Position numbers and translations under genes: made by a program. Source: Candidatus Zipacnadia bacterium (GTDB lineage Bacteria > Armatimonadota > Zipacnadia > Zipacnadales > Zipacnadaceae). From it: a DNA stretch of 14,851 bases. The stretch's first letter is position 1; every line of letters starts with the position of its first letter. The notes under the pieces were generated by a model, which ran no database searches, was not told the origin of the DNA, and was given only the letters and a program-made list of their open reading frames with translations. Location of the stretch: NCBI GenBank assembly GCA_029821215.1, contig JALGTV010000038.1, forward strand, positions 1-14,851, given 5' to 3'. This document shows, one piece after another, positions 7,705 through 11,837 of this stretch.

Positions 7705-7755
7705 TAATAGATTGCCCAACCTCGGTGGTGCAGAAGGCCCATAGGAGGCCAAATT

Positions 7756-8304
7756 ATGAATGATTTGATATTTGAGGGGCTACTGGAGGATACAGTTAAT
7801 CTGAGTCGGCCGGAGGTGGAGGTAGAGAATGACCTCCAGGTGGCGGCGCCCACCTACCAGCTCCTACAAGCAGGATTACCCGCTCGGGTGCGCCCGACAT
7901 TGGCCGATATTGACCGCGGCTTGTTGGGACGGTTCCCAGCGGCCACAGCGGTAGCATATCTGCTGGTCACTGACTTACAGGCCAATGACCACCTGTCCCA
8001 GGTGGTGGCGACTACCGAGCTTACCGCCGAGGCCCAGGGCGGAGCCGACACACTGACTGTGACTTCCACGGCGGGCTTCGCACCGGGAGAGTTCGCTCAA
8101 CTGTTTGGCGCTGACCATTGGGAAGAGGTGGTGGTGGCGGCGGTGGCTGATGATGTCACCCTGGAGTTAGCTGAGCCGCTCACTGTCGGCCTTGCCGCCG
8201 GCGATACGGTGCAAGCAGTGGTTAGCTACGAGGTGCTGGGTGTGCTGGATCCATCTGGAATCGGCCACCACTTGAAAGCCCTCCTGCGCCATCGGGAGAT
8301 ATAG
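7756..8304 (+). CDS. Head-closure (stopper) protein with an inserted beta domain
   Basis: 182 residues, Shine-Dalgarno AGGAGG at 7743-7748. The N-terminal part (LLEDTVNLSRP ... YQLLQAGLPARVRPTLADIDRGLLGRFPAATAVAYLL) and the C-terminal part (SYEVLGVLDPSGIGHHLKALLRHREI) form the usual small beta-barrel of phage head-closure/head-tail joining proteins: the GxxD..GxGHH ending is characteristic. Between them, residues about 88-155 (GGADTLTVTSTAGFAPGEF ... VVVAAVADDVTLELAEPLTV) are an extra beta domain of the kind frequent in phage structural proteins. The family is usually nearer 110-120 residues, so the added length matches the insert. It should plug the connector and receive the tail. Confidence 0.75.
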   Translation: MNDLIFEGLLEDTVNLSRPEVEVENDLQVAAPTYQLLQAGLPARVRPTLADIDRGLLGRFPAATAVAYLLVTDLQANDHLSQVVATTELTAEAQGGADTLTVTSTAGFAPGEFAQLFGADHWEEVVVAAVADDVTLELAEPLTVGLAAGDTVQAVVSYEVLGVLDPSGIGHHLKALLRHREI

Positions 8305-8425
8305 CCGTCGCAATGAGCACTATGAATATCTCTCCTTATTGGTGAGCACACCAGGTTGCTGAGCGCCGGCAGTCTAAGCACTTTCCCATTATAACCTATA
8401 CGACGATGGGGAGAATGAGAAGCAG

Positions 8426-9106
8426 ATGGTTGACCTATTTCATCACAACGAAATTGCCCGCGCGGTGCGGCTGTTGTGCCAGAGTAGTGTGGCTCTCACT
8501 GAGGATACCGATGGCACCGACACTGTCTGGATGGCCAGCAATGAACTGTTTGCAGTGAACGATACAGTAGAGCTGGTGGATGATGACAGCAGCCCCGAGC
8601 AGCACCAGGTTATAGATAAGGTTGGGCTGAGTAAGGTGCAGTTAGATGGGGCGGTCACTGGCAGTTTCACTGTGGCCAACAATGCGGTACTGCGGCTGTC
8701 TCCGCCGGTTTTGCCTGATCTTAAGTGGGTTGGACAGGGCTCGCCGGAGATTATGCCGCAGCCGCCCGATGTACAATTTCCGGCTATTATTGTCCAACCG
8801 GCCACTCTGAACCAGCCCTTCGGCGATGGGACCAACCGAAACTTCCGGCAGGATTATCATTACCTTGTCTATTATCTGCATCGTCCGGCTGGTGGTGACC
8901 CCCGCAGTCCTCAGACGCTGGCGGAGGTTGGCAAGCTGTTTAACCTGTTGATGAGTGATATGTACCTGGGTGGTAGTTGCTGGTACTCCCAGGTCATCCG
9001 GCTGGAGCCGACTCCCGTGGTGCAGAAGCAGCTCCGCCAGCGAGATATACCCGTCAGTGTGGTGGAGTTGGAGTTAGTGGCGCGGCGGCTGGAGACGACC
9101 GGGTAA
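8426..9106 (+). CDS. Tail terminator / tail completion protein with an inserted beta domain
   Basis: 226 residues. ATG at 8426 has only a weak upstream purine stretch (GGGGAG at 8408-8413). Residues about 1-18 form an amphipathic helix, and residues about 95-226 (FPAIIVQPATL, DYHYLVYYLHRP, QTLAEVGKLFNLLMSD, VIRLEPTPV ... ELVARRLE) follow the alpha/beta pattern of phage tail terminator proteins that cap the tail tube at the neck. Residues about 20-92 (DGTDTVWMASNELFAVNDTVELVDDDSSP ... VQLDGAVTGSFTVANNAVLRL) are a beta domain similar to the insert in the preceding head-closure protein. Assignment rests on gene order (between closure and tube genes) plus pattern; it could instead be another minor neck protein. 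Confidence 0.62.
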   Translation: MVDLFHHNEIARAVRLLCQSSVALTEDTDGTDTVWMASNELFAVNDTVELVDDDSSPEQHQVIDKVGLSKVQLDGAVTGSFTVANNAVLRLSPPVLPDLKWVGQGSPEIMPQPPDVQFPAIIVQPATLNQPFGDGTNRNFRQDYHYLVYYLHRPAGGDPRSPQTLAEVGKLFNLLMSDMYLGGSCWYSQVIRLEPTPVVQKQLRQRDIPVSVVELELVARRLETTG

Positions 9107-9149
9107 AGACTGACCACCAGCCGCCTGACCCAAATAGTCCGACGTAACC

Positions 9150-9165
9150 GCAGCAGTCATGCTGC
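9150..9165 (+). other. Small hairpin before the tail tube gene
   Basis: GCAGCA (9150-9155) and TGCTGC (9160-9165) form a 6-bp stem with a GTCA loop, 45 bases upstream of the tail tube start. No T tract follows. It could be an mRNA-processing or stability element ahead of a highly expressed gene, or chance. Confidence 0.3.
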
Positions 9166-9194
9166 TCATAGAAGCGACAAATTTCCGACCTGCT

Positions 9195-9202
9195 AAAGGT
9201 GG
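9195..9202 (+). promoter_or_regulatory. Ribosome-binding site choosing the tail tube start
   Basis: AAAGGTGG ends 8 bases before ATG 9211. The upstream GTG codons at 9199 and 9202 lie inside this sequence, so they are not the likely start. Confidence 0.6.
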
Positions 9203-9210
9203 TGCGATAT

Positions 9211-10119
9211 ATGCCAGTAGCACTTTCTCATCAAGGGGTATTTGGTTTTGCCCTCCAGTCGGCTAAAGGATCCTTTGTCAGTCCTGATACTTGGCTGCCG
9301 CTAATTCAGGAAGGGGGCCGAGGGCCGGCGGATAGTGTGCAACTTAAGAAAAACTACGTCCCCCTGGATATGGCTGATGTCAATGCTTATCAAAGCAAGT
9401 ACTTTGCGGCTGGACTATGGGCCGAGGGGGGGCTGCGGTTCCCCCTGATTCCGGGGGTAGTGACCAATCTGTTCTCCTGGATAGAAGACCGCAACAGCTA
9501 CAACCAGGGCCAATGGGCTTCCGGGGTGATTGACTGTGTGGAGGACGTCAAGAAGCTCACCGATATGAAGGTGCGCCAGGCAACCTTTGACCTGGTCAAG
9601 GGGGAGCCGGTCATTTGCAGCCTCCAGGTAGCCGCTCTAAAGATGGACAGCGGCACCACGCCCTCACCCAGTATGCCCACCACCGCTCCCTACATATTCC
9701 GGGAAGCCACTGTGGAACTGGCTACCGGCGGTGGAGCGCTGGCTGAGGATGTCAACTGTGAGAAGCTGCGCATCGTGGTGGATACCGCCCTGGAGGATAG
9801 CGACGAGGGCCTCCGACTGGCGGCCACCGCCGAGCCAGTGCAACTGTATAATCTGGCCGGCGTGCGCTGCTGGGGGGCGTTCAGCCGTGACTTTGTGGAC
9901 AATGCCGTTTATGGCGACTTTGCCAGTGGGACTGAAGCAGCCTTGACTATCACCCTCCAGCGCGGCGCGGCAACCGCAGTACTAACTCTGCCCCGTATCC
10001 TCTACACCGCCGATGATTTGGGCCTACCCGGCTCTAATCGCCAGCGAATCATAGAGAAGGTTGACTTCCTGGCCCTGGGCAGCCTGGACGGGGAAACGGC
10101 GCCCATAACTCTCACTTAG
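9211..10119 (+). CDS. Major tail tube protein
   Basis: 302 residues from ATG 9211. The C-terminal half carries the typical long-tailed phage tube pattern: CEKLRIVVDTALEDSDEGLRLA, then a GAFSRDFVDNAVYGDF segment, SGTEAALTITLQRGAATAVLTLPRILYTA, and IEKVDFLALGSLDG. These match the beta-sandwich plus helix of polymerising tail tube proteins. The N-terminal half (GVFGFALQSAKGSFVSPDTWLPL ... YFAAGLWAEGGLRFPLIPG) also follows family members with an initial VxxGxxxQ-type segment, as in two-domain tube proteins. It lies after the tail terminator and before the tail-assembly chaperones, the standard order. The product should stack into the tail lumen tube through which DNA passes. There is no sign of contractile-sheath genes next to it, in agreement with a siphovirus-type tail. 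Confidence 0.85.
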   Translation: MPVALSHQGVFGFALQSAKGSFVSPDTWLPLIQEGGRGPADSVQLKKNYVPLDMADVNAYQSKYFAAGLWAEGGLRFPLIPGVVTNLFSWIEDRNSYNQGQWASGVIDCVEDVKKLTDMKVRQATFDLVKGEPVICSLQVAALKMDSGTTPSPSMPTTAPYIFREATVELATGGGALAEDVNCEKLRIVVDTALEDSDEGLRLAATAEPVQLYNLAGVRCWGAFSRDFVDNAVYGDFASGTEAALTITLQRGAATAVLTLPRILYTADDLGLPGSNRQRIIEKVDFLALGSLDGETAPITLT

Positions 10120-10193
10120 CTGCCATTAGGCAAAGCAATGTCCGGATGCAGCCAATGGTAGATAGTAGTGTACTGACCGCAGCCTATGGAATT

Positions 10194-10198
10194 GAGGG
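10194..10198 (+). promoter_or_regulatory. Ribosome-binding site choosing the chaperone start
   Basis: GAGGG lies 8 bases before ATG 10207, whereas the in-frame ATG at 10186 has no purine-rich sequence upstream. The 10207 start is therefore preferred. Confidence 0.5.
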
Positions 10199-10206
10199 CC
10201 GAGAAA

Positions 10207-10677
10207 ATGTCTCCACCTAATCAGCAACTGCTGGCCTGGTTAATTGGAGCAGTAGGTGCTGACTGTGCACGAGTGTTTGAGGCACCCATAGATATACCGG
10301 GCTGGGAAGAGCAACCCTGGGTGAAGTTGCGCCCGCTGACCGAGCAGGAGACCCGAGAACGGGAGAGCCTGGGAGTCTACGATGAATACCATCTGGATAA
10401 CAATGGTGGCATCCAACGGGTAGTGCGCCGCTACGACCACCTGGCTATGACTCGTTACGATTATGAGCACTGTCTGGTGACTTGTTGCCTGCCCCGCGAG
10501 GACAGTGAAGGCCAGATTGTGCCCTGGCGAGCTTCCCGGGAGACGGGAATTGATGCTGATTACCTGCTGGAGAACTTGCCTCCGGCTCTGGCCCAGTGGC
10601 TGCGGGAAGCCCTGGATGAGATTAACCTGCGCCGCGCCGGTGACCAACAGCTTCTATCCACAGTAAAAAAAAGCTGA
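10207..10677 (+). CDS. Tail assembly chaperone, short (G-like) form
   Basis: 156 residues from ATG 10207. The core WVKLRPLTEQETRERESLGVYDEY resembles tail-assembly chaperones of long-tailed phages (VxxRPLTxxExxxxx pattern), and the rest is mostly helical (YDYEHCLVTCCLP, LPPALAQWLREALDEINLRR). The gene follows the tube gene and ends in ACA-GTA-AAA-AAA-AGC-TGA. The A-AAA-AAA heptamer before the stop would let some ribosomes slip back one base and continue into the next frame. In phage lambda this arrangement gives gpG and gpGT, which bind the tape-measure and tube proteins during tail assembly. Two short residues (Lys-Lys-Ser) close the non-shifted form. Confidence 0.78.
   Translation: MSPPNQQLLAWLIGAVGADCARVFEAPIDIPGWEEQPWVKLRPLTEQETRERESLGVYDEYHLDNNGGIQRVVRRYDHLAMTRYDYEHCLVTCCLPREDSEGQIVPWRASRETGIDADYLLENLPPALAQWLREALDEINLRRAGDQQLLSTVKKS
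10665..10671 (+). promoter_or_regulatory. Programmed -1 ribosomal frameshift site
   Basis: A-AAA-AAA lies in the correct phase relative to the chaperone frame (third base of GTA, then two AAA codons) within a run of eight A (10665-10672). After a -1 slip, translation continues AAG-CTG-AGG-GTA and stays open to TAA ending at 11024. A short GC-rich hairpin (AGCG 10682-10685 with CGCT 10691-10694) lies about 10 bases downstream, and a second (GTCGGC 10701-10706 with GCCGAC 10718-10723) lies further on. Confidence 0.82.
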
Positions 10678-11024
10678 GGGTAGCGGCGCGCGCTTTGGCG
10701 GTCGGCGGAGTAGTGAAGCCGACTGACCTGTTGGTGGAAGAGGAGTCCGAAACTACCACCCCCACCCGGCGTGAGGGCCGCGATTTTCACAGCCAGCAGC
10801 AACTTGAAAAGCTCCGACTGGCTCCGGTGCGCTACCGAGTGGAACCGGTAGCTGCCCAGCTAACGGCGGCGGTACTGCATGAGCTGCGGCTGTTTGAGCA
10901 CACCGGACAGTTGCCGGGCGGAGTCTGCTGGTCACAGCAGCCGGCCTGGCGAGTGGAGCTGTGGGAAGTCTTCTGGCAGGCCCACCAGTCAGAGGCGATC
11001 TGGCCCCAGCCACAGTACCCCTAA
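10672..11024 (+). CDS. Tail assembly chaperone frameshift extension (GT-like, T part)
   Basis: Open frame that fuses to the upstream chaperone by a -1 slip and gives a predicted product of about 272 residues from 10207. The extension begins with the codons KLRVAARALAV and runs through VKPTDLLVEEESETTTPTRREGRDFHSQQQLEKL to WRVELWEVFWQAHQSEAIWPQPQYP. As an independent gene it would have to start at TTG 10695 without a Shine-Dalgarno, which is unlikely. The T domain in lambda contacts the tail tube protein; the sequence here is not recognisably conserved, so the role rests on position and the slippery site. Confidence 0.72.
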
Positions 11025-11030
11025 CAGGTG
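11025..11030 (+). promoter_or_regulatory. Ribosome-binding site choosing the proline-rich gene start
   Basis: AGGTGA ends 6 bases before ATG 11037, so this start is preferred over GTG 11028, which lies within the binding site itself. Confidence 0.55.
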
Positions 11031-11036
11031 AACTTT

Positions 11037-11504
11037 ATGAATGAGAATGGCACACCCAAAATGCTTGAGCGGATGACGCCGGCAGCGCGACCCTGGTGGG
11101 TGCGGCAGGTAGCTGCCCCGCCGCCCCTGGTGACGCAGCCTCAGTCCCCATCCACTTCACAGTCTCGCCCCGCTGCTTATCTGGAAGCAACCTATGAGCC
11201 TGGTGTTATCCCCGGCCCAGGGCCTCTAACCACTACCCCGCTGGACGCGTGGCGGCAGGAAACAGATGAGGCAGAGGAGCAATTAGCGGATTCTGCCCCG
11301 GCATCGGTGCCGAGGCACCTGGGACTGACAGTATCAGACTGGCCGCAGAGCCGTCATCGCCTAATGGGGCCGGTGTCGCCCAACCGTCACCTGACCCGGG
11401 CCAGGACCAGCCGATTAACAGTTGCCCCGCCGCCGCGTCTGAGGCGGCAGGAGCATCTAAGCGAAGACGAAGAGCTATCATATATGATTGATTTGGTCAG
11501 GTAG
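11037..11504 (+). CDS. Unknown proline-rich protein
   Basis: 155 residues, beginning 12 bases after the chaperone extension's stop. I do not recognise a family. It is rich in Pro, Arg, Ser and Thr with segments such as QVAAPPPLVTQPQSPSTSQS, PGVIPGPGPLTTTP and RTSRLTVAPPPRLRRQ, suggesting a mostly disordered protein. The end, LSEDEELSYMIDLVR, could form an acidic helix. It occupies the place where the tape-measure gene normally follows the chaperones, but is far too short and not alpha-helical. It may be a small tail protein or a remnant. Codon use resembles the neighbours and the ribosome-binding site is good, so I take it as a real gene. The repeat-rich stretch starts right after its stop. 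Confidence 0.6.
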   Translation: MNENGTPKMLERMTPAARPWWVRQVAAPPPLVTQPQSPSTSQSRPAAYLEATYEPGVIPGPGPLTTTPLDAWRQETDEAEEQLADSAPASVPRHLGLTVSDWPQSRHRLMGPVSPNRHLTRARTSRLTVAPPPRLRRQEHLSEDEELSYMIDLVR

Positions 11505-11535
11505 AGGCTGTTGTAAAAAGTAATTATAGGCTGTT
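11505..11535 (+). repeat. Pair of 8-bp direct repeats at the left side of the palindrome region
   Basis: AGGCTGTT occurs at 11505-11512 and 11528-11535, flanking an A/T-rich stretch with TTGTAAAAAGTAATTATA. It directly follows the proline-rich gene's stop codon. It may be a scar or boundary of the palindromic elements to the right, or chance. Confidence 0.35.
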
Positions 11536-11540
11536 CTTTA

Positions 11541-11642
11541 TCGCGTAGGCGGGGTTCTCTCCTTCGGCAGGCTCAGGACGGTGAGCTTGCCGAACCGCAA
11601 CCCCGCTGGGATGGGCGCAGGTTGAGAACCTGCGCTACGCGA
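11541..11642 (+). repeat. Composite palindromic element (three-way folding unit)
   Basis: An outer inverted repeat, TCGCGTAG (11541-11548) and CTACGCGA (11635-11642), encloses two hairpins. The first has an outer stem GCGGGGTT/AACCCCGC (11549-11556, 11599-11606) and an inner 13-bp stem TTCGGCAGGCTCA/TGAGCTTGCCGAA (11563-11575, 11582-11594) with one G-T wobble. The second is GCGCAGGTT/AACCTGCGC (11615-11623, 11627-11635). The TTCGGCA(A/G)GCTCAGGAC core resembles dispersed palindromic (REP-like) repeats I associate with many uncultured bacteria; that recollection is not verified here. It is non-coding. Together with its right neighbours this accounts for the gap between the two genes. Confidence 0.7.
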
Positions 11643-11656
11643 GAGGTGGGACTTAT

Positions 11657-11686
11657 CCGCCGAAGCTGCTTTAGCAGCGAAGGCGG
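11657..11686 (+). repeat. Hairpin with GAA/GAA internal loop
   Basis: CCGCC (11657-11661) pairs with GGCGG (11682-11686), and GCTGCT (11665-11670) with AGCAGC (11673-11678), separated by symmetrical GAA bulges. It belongs to the palindrome series between the proline-rich gene and the 988-residue protein gene. Confidence 0.6.
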
Positions 11687-11711
11687 CAGGGGGATTTTGG
11701 CAACACCAATC

Positions 11712-11751
11712 GGGGCACCCTTCGGCAAGCTCAGGACAGAGAGGATGCCCC
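11712..11751 (+). repeat. Second, degenerate copy of the palindromic repeat
   Basis: GGGGCA (11712-11717) pairs with TGCCCC (11746-11751) and encloses CTTCGGCAAGCTCAGGAC (11720-11737). This is identical at 17 of 18 bases to 11562-11579 in the first element. Only one arm of the inner palindrome is kept, so it cannot form the same inner stem. The 86 bases from 11752 to the next start at 11838 hold no other structure that I can see. Confidence 0.6.
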
Positions 11752-11826
11752 TCCCACAGGTTTTGCAATAATCCCCAATAGATAAGTGGGCATGCTTGCC
11801 GGTAGCACATAAATTTCACCACCACC

Positions 11827-11830
11827 GAGG
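11827..11830 (+). promoter_or_regulatory. Ribosome-binding site choosing the 988-residue protein start
   Basis: GAGG with 7 bases to ATG 11838; the in-frame TTG at 11796 has no such sequence and would add a His-rich stretch translated from non-coding DNA. Confidence 0.55.
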
Positions 11831-11837
11831 ATACCTG

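Noticed and set aside
8355..8400. Promoter before the tail terminator gene (TTGCTG and TATAAC)
   Set aside because: The spacing between the two hexamer-like sequences is about 28 bases, far from the usual 16-18, and the operon continues without a terminator upstream.
11541..11751. CRISPR array
   Set aside because: The repeats are palindromic, of different kinds and unevenly spaced, with no uniform repeat-spacer pattern.
11541..11751. tRNA or tmRNA gene suggested by the cloverleaf-like folding
   Set aside because: Arm lengths, the missing T-loop GTTCRA-type sequence and the missing acceptor CCA context do not fit a tRNA.
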